NCBI GenBank assembly: GCA_028751875.1 | Contig: CM054154.1 | Coordinates: 55,989,679 to 56,053,678 of the forward strand | Reading direction: 5' to 3' | DNA from: Rapana venosa | Taxonomy: Eukaryota; Mollusca; Gastropoda; Neogastropoda; Muricidae | Length of the DNA stretch: 64,000 bases | Shown here: in pieces, positions 24,763 through 39,074 of the stretch | How the letters are laid out: every line of letters begins with the position of its first letter | How positions within the stretch are numbered: position 1 is the first letter of the stretch | Position numbers and translations under genes: made by a program | Notes under the pieces: generated by a model | Databases searched by the model: none | What the model was told of the DNA's origin: nothing | The model's input: the letters and a program-made list of their open reading frames with translations, nothing else

Positions 24763-26518
24763 TAGCGCCCAGACCACCACTCATGATCTTATGGATGGGG
24801 AAAAAGTTTCCGGTCCAAACGGGATACGAACCACCGCACACTTCAGACCCGGACTTTTCGCTTTCTAGACAGGCGCGTTACCTCTAGACCACTGATCCAC
24901 TGTCATCATTACCATTGTTATCATCATCATCATCATCATCACCCATGTCATAGTCCACATCGACAGCCTCTCCTGGGTCACTCTGCCATCCTGTGTATCA
25001 TCATCATCATCACTGTCATCATCTTCATCGTCGTGGTCATTGTCATCATCATCACTGTCATCATTGTCACCCATGTCTTGGTCCACATCGACAGCCTCTC
25101 CTGGGTCACTCTGCCATCCTGTGTATCATCATCATCATCATCATCACTGTCATCATCTTCATCGTCGTGGTCATTGTCATCATCATCACTGTCATCATTG
25201 TCACCCATGTCTTGGTCCACATCGACAGCCTCTCCTGGGTCACTCTGCCATCCTGTGTAGTCACAATTATCATCGTCATCATTGTTATCGTCATCCATTG
25301 TCTCGGTCCACACTAGCAACCACTCATCATCCTGGGTGACCCTGCTGTCCTGTGCAGTTATTATTATTATTATTATTATCATCTGTGTCAACATTATCAG
25401 TCATCATTGTCATGTGTCACCACGATCATCATCATTGTCCACATGAACAGCCACACCTCCTGAGTGACTCATCCGTCGTCTACAATTTTTAGCAAGCATC
25501 ATTTTCATCATGTCCGTCATTATCATCGTCACTGTCCTCCAAGTTATCGTTATTTTCATTACCAGCATTGTTGTTGTCATCCCCGTTACCATCGCCACTT
25601 AAAATGTCCGTCACTAGCATCATCACCACCATTATCACCATCATTATCATCGTAGTAGTCGTCATCATCACCACAACTGTCACCATCATTATCATCCTAG
25701 TAATCATCATCAACACCACAATTATCACCATCATTATCATCGTAGTTATCATCACCATAATTACCACCTTCATTATCATCGTAGTAATCATCACTATAAT
25801 TGTCACCATCATCATCGCAGTAATCATCATCACCACAATTGTCACCATCATTATCGTAGTTATCATCATCATCACCACAATTGTCTCCATCATTATCATC
25901 GTAGTAATCGTCACCACCACAATTGTCATCATCATTATCATCGTAGTAATCGTCACCACCACAACTGTCACCATCATTATCATCGTAGTTATCATCACCA
26001 TTATCATCGCAGTGACCATCACCTGAGTCAGCATCGTCTTTGTAAGTGGGATTGTTGGGTACCATCATCATCCATGCCAGTCCCTGTGTCAACCGGGCCC
26101 GAGAGCTACAGACACCTGCCGTGTTGGTCAGGTAATTTGAGCAACACTCTCAAACACGCATCCGTTAAGTGGATGAAGCTGGACTGTGTGGTCCCAGTCT
26201 TCCCACTGAGCCCACAGCGCACACTCACTCTGGGCAGGAGTCAGCCGGAGTCCGAAACGCCCCCTACTGGGGGATTCAAGCCTATGACCTTCCTTCCCGC
26301 CTGTACCCAAATTAATGTGCTCACCTCTGCGCCAGGGGGGCTGGTCATTTCAGTTTACTGTATCCTGTCTTACTTTGCTGGATTTCACTATGTCATATTG
26401 TGTTTATTCTATTTTACTGTACTATGTTTCAAGTTTTATTCTTTCTTATATTATTTTCTTCTTTTCTGTTTTTATTATGCCATTCTATCTGACTTCATTT
26501 CCTTTTATTTTCTTCTTT

Positions 26519-26577
<59 letters not shown>

Positions 26578-28720
26578 TGCCTAGTTAGGGCAAGGGCCGG
26601 ATGAAAAAAGTATGTGTATGCTTATTCTGTTACCCTTAAAAAAAATAAAGATTCACTCTCTCTCTCTGTGAGGAATGTCCTCTTTGTTCTAAACACCTCT
26701 TTGTTTCTGTCTTGTTCTTTTTCCTTCTGTCACCTCCTCCTTGTCTGTTTTCTGCCTTCTTGGTCCATTCTCCTACATTTTTTCCAGAAAGACTTCAGAG
26801 ATAGCAGTTCTTTCCCACGCCGAAATCGGACACGCTGGGCCTGACTTAACTGGCTCTTAGCGGCAGCGCAAGGCATTTTCGCTCATGTGGCACACACCAA
26901 TAGTTGCTGTCTGAGCGTTCGACGACGACGAATTTACTATATTAATAATATGTTTCAATCTATGATAACATGTTCTATTTCACTTGAGGCTGGGCTGTAC
27001 TTACCAGATTCTTGTCAGCATCTGTTCTCAGTCCATCCCAGATGTTGCCCAGAGTTGTCTCCGCGTCAGTGTAGGCCTTGTCGTTCTTGCCCCAGTGGTG
27101 CAGAGTGCTGATTTTCTGGTCACATACAGCGATGGTGATGATGATGATAGATGATGATGATAGCACCAATAATAATAATCATGATAATAATAATAATAAT
27201 AATAATGGTTGTCTCCGCGTCAGTGTAGGCCTTGTCGTTCTTGCCCCAGTGGTGCAGAGTGCTGATTTTCTGGTCACATACAGCGATGGTGATGATGATG
27301 ATAGATGATGATGATGATGATGATAGCACCAATAATAATAATCATGATAATAATAATAGTTGTCTCCGCGTCAGTGTAGGCCTTGTCATTCTTGCCTTAG
27401 TAATACAGAGTAATGGTTTTTCAACACAATATGACTTCTTCTTCTTCTTCCTTTTTTGTAATGTTTCTCCCAGAGGAGGTTTGACATTGATGAGCCTTCT
27501 CCATCTCCCTCTGTTTTGAGCTTCCTCCCTATCCATGCCCCTTTCTCTAAGATCATCTGCAATACAGGCAGCCCAGGTTTTGCTAGGTCCTCCCTTTGGT
27601 CTCTTTCCATACACTTCGGAGTTCATTGCTCTTTTTATGATGTGGTGGTCTGCTTTCCGTTGAACATGCCCAAACCAGCGCAGTCTATTGGTACTAGCTA
27701 CAGACTTCAGATCATCAACTTTGCACATGCTCCATAGTTCTTTATTCGTGATCCTGTCTTCCTATTTGATCTTTGTCATGTAGCGTAGCATTCGGTTTTC
27801 AAAGCTCTTCAACAAACATTCGACGGTTTTTGTGAAAACCCACGTCTCCGAATCATACAGGAGAACAGGTCTGATGCAGGCCTTATATATCAGGCAGCGT
27901 CTCTCCAGTGGGATTTTCTGATTTCCGAGCAGACTTGCCAATTCTTTCCATTTCTTCCAAGCATTCGCAATCCTGGTTCTGACAGCTAACTCAGATTTTG
28001 TTTCGCAGCTCATCATCTCTCCCAGGTAGCAGAATTCGTCTACCACTTCTATCTTTCCTTTTTCAAGTTCTAGCTCCTTCTTTCCTGCATCGTAATTGTC
28101 TTCACCCTTCTTATTCATACAACTGGGGCAGACAAATACTCCGTCCTCCTTCTTCAGACTTTTGAGCTTTGAGCATCTTTTGTGACACCAATATTGACAG
28201 TTGGAGCATTTCATCGAATTGTTCCCTACACCTTTGTGGCAGACACCACACGGTATTTGCCTTGCCTCTATGTGTTCTGCGGTCTTTTCCAACTGTCATT
28301 GCTTGGTCCTTGTCAACATTTACCTTTCATTCCTCTGCGTTCTAATCCTGTTTCCAATTGCTTTGAGTACGTCATCACTGTTCTCGACTACCAGTACTAA
28401 GTCGTCAGCAATACAGCATTCCCAGATCTTTTGTGGCCTCTCCACTTCCTGGGATATTTCATTCATCACGAGGATAAAGAGCAGAGGGCTCAATGCGGAT
28501 CCTTGGTGCACTCCTACTTTTATCTCAAAGCTTTCTGACGTCCCAATTATAGTTTTCACTTTTGATCTGGAGTTCTTGTACAAAGTCATAACCATTGAGA
28601 TGCTGTGCTCTGGTACACCTTGTTTCCTCAAGGCCCATTGGATTGCCTTTCTGGGTACTCTATCAAAAGCTTTAAGACGATAATAAATGATAATGATACT
28701 ACTACTACTGCTACTACTAC

Positions 28721-28763
<43 letters not shown>

Positions 28764-31700
28764 AGTAACAATGAAAAATGATAACTGTCTCCGCATCAGA
28801 GTAGGCCTTGACGTTCTTGCCACAGTAATGCAGATTACTCATTATCTGTTCATTATGTGATGATGATAAGAATGATGATGATGATGACAGTATAAAAATG
28901 ATAATGATGATAATGATGTTGATAATGATGATAACAGTAGTAACAGTAGTAGTACTCGTCGTGTCGTCGTCGTAATAGTAGTAGAAGCAGCAGCAGCAGT
29001 AGTAGTAGCAGTAGTAGTAGTAACTATAATGATGATGATAATAATAATAATACTTAGTAGTGATGATAGAAACAATCATAATGATAATAATACTGACAAC
29101 ACCACCACCACCATCATCATCATCCCCATCATCGTCATCATCATCCCCATCATCACCTCCCATAACTCCCCGAGGAGTCACTGGAACTCTGCACTGAAGT
29201 TTTCAGGCCATGTCTCTCGGTTCCAGTTGAACCTGGCGAAGCTCATCTCTCTGCAGGTACAGGGTGCATGCTAGGTATGTTTGTTTTCCTCACGCATCGG
29301 ATACTGGCGTAAATGATGGGATCTTTAACAGTGCATATTTGATCGTTTGCATGCGAATTCACACAAATGGAAATAAGGCATTGGTAGGTCTGCACTTGAA
29401 GTTGACCATGGAGATCGCGAAAATACCCACCCGTAATTCACCGGGTGGCCACTGTCAAGAATCGAACCACAACTTCATGGACCCACAGGACTGACGTCAA
29501 ACTGTCATAACCCTCAGCTATGACGTCAAACTGTCATAACCCTCAGCTATGACGTCAAACTGTCATAACCCTCAGCTATGACGTCAAGCTGTCATAACCC
29601 TCAGCTATGACGTGAAACTGTCATAACCCTCAGCTATGACGTCAACTGTCATAACCCTCAGCTATGACGTCAAACTGTCATAACCCTCAGCTATGACGTC
29701 AAGCTGTCATAACCCTCAGCTATGACGTCAAACTGTCATAACCCTCAGCTATGACGTCAAGCTGTCATAACCCTCAGCTATGACGTGAAGCTGTCATAAC
29801 CCTCAGCTATGACGTCAAGCTGTCATAACCCTCAGCATGAGCAGCAGCAATCAGGACTGACGTCAAGCTGTCATAACCCTCAGCTATACGTCAAACGTAT
29901 AGACCCGTCAGAATGGTCATAACCTCATAACCCACAGCTATGACGTCAAACTGTCATAACCCTCAGCTACAATGCAAACCTAGTACTGACGTCAAACTGT
30001 CATAACCCTCAGCTAACATAAGCACATAACCTCACAGACTCAAACTGTCATAACCCTCAGCTCATCAGCACAGTACTAGACGTCAAACTGTCATAACCTC
30101 AGCATAGCAACTGCAGCACAGCTGACGTCAAACTGTCATAACCCTCAGCTACAAAGCACAGACTAGCCGTCAAACTGTCATAACCCTCAGCTACATCAGC
30201 AACCAGACTGCGTCAAACTGTCATAACCCTCAGCTACAGCGTCAACTGTCATAACCCTCAGCTATGACGCAGCTGCATAGACCTCAGCACTGACGTCAAA
30301 CTGTCATAACCCTCAGCTAACAGCGCTGTCCATAACATTGACGATGACATCACCACAGACTTGACGTCAAACTGTCATAACCCTCAGCTAACAGCTCTGT
30401 CCATAACAGTGACGATGACATCACCACAGCATGACGTCAAACTGTCATAACCCTCAGCTACCGTCAAACTGATCTAACCTCAGCACACTGACGTCAAACT
30501 GTCATAACCCTCAGCTAACAGTCCAAACAGTGACGATAACATCAGCACAGGACGCGTCAAACTGTCATAACCCTCAGCTACAGCTCTGTACCCATAACAG
30601 TGACGATAACTCAGCACAGGACTGCCTCAAACCCTGTCATAACCTCAGCTAACAGCTTGTCCATAACCAGTGACGATGCATCAGCACAGACTGACTCAAA
30701 CTGTCATAACCCTCAGCTAACAGTCACTGTCCATAACAGTGACGAATGACATCAGCACAGACTGACGTCAAACTGTCATAACCCTCAGCTACAGCTCTGT
30801 CCATAACATGACATGACATCAGCACAGGACTGACGTCAAACTGTCATAACCCTCAGCTACAGCTCTGTCCATAACAGTGAACGATGAACATCCAGCACAG
30901 GACTGACGTCAAACTGTCATAACCCTCAGCTACAGCGTCTGTCCATAACAGTGACGATAACATCAGCACAGGACTGCCGTCAAACTGTCATAACCCTCAG
31001 CTACAGCGTCTGTCCATAACAGTGACGATAACATCAGCACAGGACTGCCGTCAAACTGTCATAACCCTCAGCTATGACGTCAAACTGTCATAACCCTCAG
31101 CTACATCAGCACAGGACTGCCGTCAAACTGTCATAACCCTCAGCTATGACGTCAAGCTGTCATAACCCTCAGCTACAGCGTCTGTCCATAACAGTGACGA
31201 TAACATCAGCACAGGACTGACGTCAAACTGTCATAACCCTCAGCTACAGCGTCTGTCCATAACAGTGACGATGACATCAGTAACCAGACTGACGTCAAAC
31301 TGTCATAACCCTCAGCTAAGCGTCTGTCCATAACAGTGACGATACATCAGTACAGGACTGACGTCAAACTGTCATAACCCTCAGCTACAGCGTCTGTCCA
31401 TAACAGTGACGATGACATCAGCACAGGACTGACGTCAAGCTGTCATAACCCTCAGCTACAGCGTCTGTCCATAACAGTGACGATGACATCAGCACAGGAC
31501 TGACGTCAAACTGTCATAACCCTCAGCTACAGCGTCTGTCCATAACAGTGACGATAACATCAGCACAGGAATGACGTCAAGCTGTCATAACCCTCAGCTA
31601 CAGCGTCTGTCCATAACAAAGTGACGATAACATCAGCACAGGACTGACGTCAAACTGTCATAACCTCAGCTACAGCGTCTGTCCATAACAGTGACGATAA

Positions 31701-34700
31701 CATCAGCACAGGACTGACGTCAAACTGTCATAACCCTCAGCTACAGCGTCTGTCCATAACAGTGACGATGACATCAGCACAGGACTGACGTCAAACTGTC
31801 ATAACCCTCAGCTACAGCGTCTGTCCATAACAGTGACGATAACATCAGCACAGGAAATGACGATCCAACACTAGTCATAAACCCTCAGCTACAGCGTCTG
31901 TCCATAACAGTGACGATAACATCAGCACAGGACTGACGTCAAACTGTCATAACCCTCAGCTACAGCGTCTGTCCATAACAGTGACGATAACATCAGCACA
32001 GGACTGACGTCAAACTGTCATAACCCTCAGCTATAGCGTCTGTCCATAACAGTGACGATAACATCAGCACAGGACTGACGTCAAACTGTCATAACCCTCA
32101 GCTATAGCGTCTGTCCATAACAGTGACGATAACATCAGCACAGGACTGACGTCAAACTGTCATAACCCTCAGCTACAGCGTCTGTCCATAACAGTGACGA
32201 TAACATCAGCACAGGACTGACGTCAAACTGTCACCCTAACCCTAGCGAGCTTGAAACAGCGTCTGTCCATAACAGTGACGATAACATCAGCACAGGACTG
32301 ACGTCAAACTGTCATAACCCTCAGCTACAGCGTCTGTCCATAACAGTGACGATAACATCAGCACAGGACTGACGTCAAACTGTCATAACCCTCAGCTACA
32401 GCGTCTGTCCATAACAGTGACGATGACATCAGCACAGGACTGCCGTCAAACTGTCATAACCCTCAGCTACAGCGTCTGTCCATAACAGTGACGATGACAT
32501 CAGCACAGGACTGACGTCAAACTGTCATAACCCTCAGCTACAGCGTCTGTCCATAACAGTGACGATAACATCAGCACAGGACTGACGTCAAACTGTCATA
32601 ACCCTCAGCTACAGCGTCTGTCCATAACAGTGACGATAACATCAGCACAGGACTGACGTCAAACTGTCATAACCCTCAGCTACAGCGTCTGTCCATAACA
32701 GTGACGATAACATCAGCACAGGACATGACGTCAAACTGTCATAACCCTCAGCTACAGCGTCTGTCCATAACAGTGACGATAACATCAGAACAGGACTGAC
32801 GTCAAACTGTCATAACCCTCAGCTATAGCGTCTGTCCATAACAGTGACGATAACATCAGCACAGGACTGACGTCAAACTGTCATAACCCTCAGCTATAGC
32901 GTCTGTCCATAACAGTGACGATAACATCAGCACAGGACTGACGTCAAACTGTCATAACCCTCAGCTACAGCGTCTGTCCATAAAACAGTGACGATAACAT
33001 CATACACAGGACTGACGTCAAACTGTCATAACCCTCAGCTAAGCGTCTGTCCATAACAGTGACGATGACATCAGCACAGGACTGACGTCAAACTGTCATA
33101 ACCCTCAGCTATAGCGTCTGTCCATAACAGTGACGATGACATCAGCACAGGACTGACGTCAAACTGTCATAACCCTCAGCTATAGCGTCTGTCCATAACA
33201 GTGACGATAACATCAGCACAGGACTGACGTCAAACTGTCATAACCCTCAGCTACAGCGTCTGTCCATAACAGTGACGATGACATCAGTACAGGACTGACG
33301 TCAAACTGTCATAACCCTCAGCTACAGCGTCTGTCCATAACAGTAACGATAACATCAGTACAGGACTGACGTCAAACTGTCATAACCCTCAGCTATAGCG
33401 TCTGTTATGGTACATCAGCACAGGACTGACGTCAAACTGCTACATAACCGCTCCATAATACTCAATTAACAGCGTCTGTCCATAACAGTGACGATGACAT
33501 CAGCACAGGACTGACGTCAAACTGTCATAACCCTCAGCTACAGCGTCTGTCCATAACAGTGACGATAACATCAGCACAGGATTGACGTCAAACTGTCATA
33601 ACCCTCAGCTATAGCGTCTGTCCATAACAGTGACGATAACATCAGCACAGGACTGACGTCAAACTGTCATAACCCTCAGCTACAGCGTCTGTCCATAACA
33701 GTGACGATAACATCAGTACAGGACTGACGTCAAACTGTCATAACCCTCAGCTATAGCGTCTGTCCATAACAGTGACGATGACATCAGCACAGGACTGACG
33801 TCAAACTGTCATAACCCTCAGCTATAGCGTCTGTCCATAACAGTGACGATGACATCAGCACAGGACTGACGTCAAACTGTCATAACCCTCAGCTATAGCG
33901 TCTGTCCATAACAGTGACGATAACATCAGCACAGGACTGACGTCAAACTGTCATAACCCTCAGCTACAGCGTCTGTCCATAACAGTGACGATAACATCAG
34001 TACAGGACTGACGTCAAACTGTCATAACCCTCAGCTCCAGCGTCTGTCCATAACAGTAACGATAACATCAGCACAGGACTGACGTCAAACTGTCATAACC
34101 CTCAGCTATAGCGTCTGTTATGGTACATCAGCACAGGACTGACGTCAAACTGTCATAACCCTCAGCTATAGCGTCTGTCCATAACAGTGACGATAACATC
34201 AGCACAGGACTGACGTCAAACTGTCATAACCCTCAGCTATAGCGTCTGTCCATAACAGTGACGATGACATCAGCACAGGACTGACGTCAAACTGTCATAA
34301 CCCTCAGCTATAGCGTCTGTCCATAACAGTGACGATGACATCAGCACAGGACTGACGTCAAACTGTCATAACCCTCAGCTACAGCGTCTGTCCATAACAG
34401 TGACGATAACATCAGCACAGGACTGACGTCAAACTGTCATAACCCTCAGCTACAGCGTCTGTCCATAACAGTGACGATAACATCAGCACAGGACTGACGT
34501 CAAACTGTCATAACCCTCAGCTATAGCGTCTGTCCATAACAGTGACGATGACATCAGCACAGGACTGACGTCCCAAGCAGTCAGCTGAAAGAAAGTGCAC
34601 ACAAGCAGAAAAGGAAGACAGTGGGTTCTACTGCATTGCCAAGGGAAGAAGGAAGGCGGCAGGTGAAGGCAGGCGCTCTAACGTTCAAGTCAGCCTTGAG

Positions 34701-37700
34701 GCGGCCAATGCTCACATCACATTCCAGTCCTGGCCCACCCTCGCCCTCGTCATCTGATACATCGACGGATCTGTCTGTCTCCTGTCTCCCGTCGACGCTG
34801 TCTGTCCATACAGTACGTGCTCCACAGTCTGTAACTGTCATCCTGTCTTTAGACTTCCTAACAGTCGAGAAAACATCAACTCACGTCAAAGCTCCTCGTA
34901 AGCTGTCCAACTATACAAACCAGAGGACACAAATGCATAATAAGCTACATGGTACTGTAAAATGACATAATCACATAAACGATACAGTAATATAAGCATA
35001 TCTAAAACTAAGCAATCGTCATAAAGACAAAATAGCTACATAGAAACTCAAACTAACAACACGCATGAATCAAAACATAAACACATGCAAGGAAATCAAA
35101 CATAACACACCATAAAATCACCACCATAACATGCATACATAGAACGACAGTAAACCATACCCATACTAAAACTCCAAATCATGACGACACGCACTAGACA
35201 GTCAAAATCATAACCAGCAGCTACGTACATAAAAACACACATACACAGGAGATCAAACATAACATAACATAGAAACTCGATCCATAACTACATACATAGA
35301 CCAACATCAAACATAACACCTCACAACATGCAAATCTGACATAACACAGACAAAGAAATCAGCAAACGACACATAAAATCAGACATACAGCAACACATGA
35401 CGAAATCAGACAGATACCAACTTCAACCTAGAATCTTCCTGAACATGACAACACACACAGAAGAAACTGACATAACCCAGCATAGCACCAATCTGACATA
35501 ACATCAGACAGACGACTCAAGAAACCTACTATACGTCTACCAAACAGGACTAAAATCAGACATAACGCAAACCTCAGCTAGCTTATAACAGACATAACAC
35601 AACAGATGAGAAACTGACATAACACCACACAGTGAAACAGTACGATAACATCACACAGATAGATAAAGTCATAACCTCAACATCCATAACATAGAAATCA
35701 GACATAATCAAACTAAACCACTAAGCTTTGCAGAGAAGTGAGATAACAGAGCACAGGAGAGAAATGTCAATCACTATAGCGCTAGCATAACATACTAACA
35801 TAAGACTGCAGCAATTAATCATAACCAAAAGTATCAAAATGAATAAACAACGAAACTCAATCATCAAAACCAACAGCCAATAACTTCTGTCCAAACTACT
35901 TACACAGCCAACTTCTAACAACAACTAGCAACTCACAAACAGTACAAACATCACTTAACACTAAGCAACTCAAAGCATAACATCAACATCTTAACAACGA
36001 ACATCAGCATAACACAAACTGTAATAACACACAGTCAATCATTCCACAAAAGTGCACAAACATACACAACATGTAACTGACAAACCCCATATAGCATTAC
36101 ATCACACAGACTGACGTCAAACGTCATAACCCTCAGCTAACGTCTGTCATAACAGTGCGACATCAGCACAGGATGACGTCAACTGTCATAACCTCAGCAT
36201 AGCGCTTCCATAACATGACGATAACATCACACAGGATGAGTCAAAACTGCATAACCCTCAGCTACAGGTCTGTATAACATGACGATAACACAGCACAGAT
36301 GAAAGTCAAACTCATAACCCTCACTATAGCATCTGTCCATACACGTGACGATGACATCAGCACAGGACTGACGTCAAACTGTCATAACCCTCAGCTATAG
36401 CATCTGTCCATAACAGTGACGATAGACATCAGCACAGGATGACGTCAAACTGTCAAAACCCATCAGCTAAGCGTCTGTCCCATAACAGTGACGATAACCA
36501 TCAGCACAGACTAGACGTCAAACTGCATAACCTTCAGCTATAGCGTCCTGTCCATAACAGTGACGATAACATCAGCACATGATGACGTCAAGCTGTCAAT
36601 AACCCACACTACAGCGTCTGTCCATAACAGTGACGATGACATCAGCACAGGACTGACGTCAAACTGTCATAACCCTCACTACAACGGTCTGTCCATAACA
36701 GGACGATGACATCAGCACAGGACTGACGTCAAACTGTCATAACCCTCAGCTAAAGCCTCTGCCAATAACAGTGACGATACAATCAGCACAGTGACTGACG
36801 TCAAACTGTCATAACCCTCAGCTAAAGCGTCGTCCATAACAGTGACGATAACACAGCACCCGGACTGACGTCCAAACTGTCATAACCCTCAGCTAAGCGT
36901 CTGTCCATAACAGTGACGATAAAATCAGCACAGGACTGACGTCAACTGTCATAACCCTCACAAAAGCGTCTGTCCCCTAAACAGTGACGATGACATCACA
37001 CAGGACTGACTCAAACTGTCATAACCCTCAGCTATAGCGTCTGTCCAAAACAGTGACGATGACATCAGCACAGGACTGACGTCAAACGTCATAACACTTA
37101 GCTACAGCGTCTGTCCATAACAGTGACGATGACATCAGCACAGGACTGAGTCAAACTGTCATAACCCTCAAGCTATAGCGTCTGTCCATAACAGTGACGA
37201 TAAAAATCAGCACAGGAATGACGTCAAACTGTCATAACCCTCAGCTACAGGTCTGTCCATAACAGTGACGATAACAAACAGCACAGGACTGACGTCAAAC
37301 TGTCATAACCCTCAGCTATAGCTCCTGTCCATAACAGTGACGATGACATCAGCACAGACTGACGTCAAACTGTCATAACCCTCAGCTACAGCGTCTGTCC
37401 ATAACAGTGACGATGGAACATCAGCACAGGACTGACGTCAAACTGTCATAACCCCAGCATAAACGTCTTCCATAACAGTTTACGATAACATCACACAGGA
37501 CTGACGTCAAACTGTCATAACCCCCCAGCTAAAGCGTCTGTCCATAACATGACGATGACATCAGCACAGGACTGCCCTCAAGCAGTCATGAAGAAAGTGA
37601 ACACAATCAGAAAAGGAGAACATGGGTTTACTGCATTGCCAAGGAAAAAGGAAGCGGCAGGTGAAGCAGCGCTCTAATATCAAGTCGCCTTTAGGCCGGG

Positions 37701-38927
37701 CCCTCCATTCCCGCCGGCCCCCCGCCCCCTCTCGCGCTCTCGTCTGTCTGACTTCCCACACTGACGAGAAAACACAACTCCCTCCCAAAATCCTTCGGCT
37801 GAGACTAAAAACAACGAGGCACACAATGCAAAGGACTATGGCCTGGAAAAGACATAATACATAAACTGTACTGTATAAATAAGCATGTATGTATAAACTT
37901 GAGCAAACGTCTAAAATCCAAATAGGCTTACTAGAAATCAACCCCTAACACACTGCTAGAAACAAACATTTAAAAATGCATAGAAAACAACCCTAAACAC
38001 ACGCACAGAAACAAAACATAACACATCATAAAAAATTAAACCATAAAAACATACATAGAAATCAAATATAAACAACAGTAGAATCAAACTAACAACACAT
38101 ACCTAAAAATCCACATTGACACAGAAATCAAACATAACATATACATAGAAATCACCCCATAACAACATACATAAAAAATCAAAAATAACACACACATAGA
38201 AATCAACAAAAACAAACCATAGAAATTGACATAACAAACACATAGAAATCGACATAACACAACATAGAAATCTACATAACACACAAAATAGAATCTGAAA
38301 ATAACACAAAAACTAGAAATCTGACATAAACACATACATTGAAATCAACATAACACACACAACACTTATTTCAAGGTGGATGGAGAGGAGCAGGAGAAGA
38401 AAGCATCAATAACACAACATTCAAAAATAAACGCAGCAATTTAAACATTACAAAAATAAAATAAAAACTAACCACATCAAACCAACAGCCACATTAATCT
38501 TGCCCACTACCACCCACTTTAACAACAAATACAACAACAAAGGTAACAACATCAACCTTAACAACTTAAGCAACAACAAAGACAACATCAACTTTAACAA
38601 CAACAATTGCATTAACAATTTAATAACAACAAAGGCAATAGCAATTTTAACAACAACAAAGGCAACAAACATAACAACATTAACAACAACCCCAAAACAT
38701 TACCTGTAACAACAACAACAAAGGCAATAGCAACTTTAACAACAACAAAGGCAACATTCCTAGCAACAACTTTAACAACAACCGCGGAGCAATAACTGTA
38801 ACAGCAACAATAAACGTAACAACATCAATAATGTAACAACATCAATAAGTGTAACAACAACGACAAGAAGAAGAAGAGGAAGAAGAAGCAGAAGAAGAAG
38901 AGGAAGAAGAAGAGAAGAAGAAGAAGA

Positions 38928-38971
<44 letters not shown>

Positions 38972-38997
38972 CAGAAGAAGCAGAAGAAGAAGCAGAA

Positions 38998-39032
<35 letters not shown>

Positions 39033-39039
39033 AGAAGAG

Positions 39040-39074
<35 letters not shown>

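Larger units (their letters stand above)
24190..26040. repeat. ATC/GAT triplet field in the exon 3-4 intron
   Basis: Extended ATC, ATT and CACC-type triplets in which the exon 4 fragments a-f and a SINE are embedded. 25560-26030 is almost pure triplet text with a TCATCGTAGTAATCATCA-type higher pattern. Confidence 0.93.

Noticed and set aside
32230..32245. CCCTAACCCTA resembling telomere repeat
   Set aside because: Single occurrence inside one corrupted 71-bp unit; not an array.
29492..37570. CRISPR-like regular repeat array
   Set aside because: Units are contiguous and spacers are themselves repeated; eukaryotic satellite, no cas genes.
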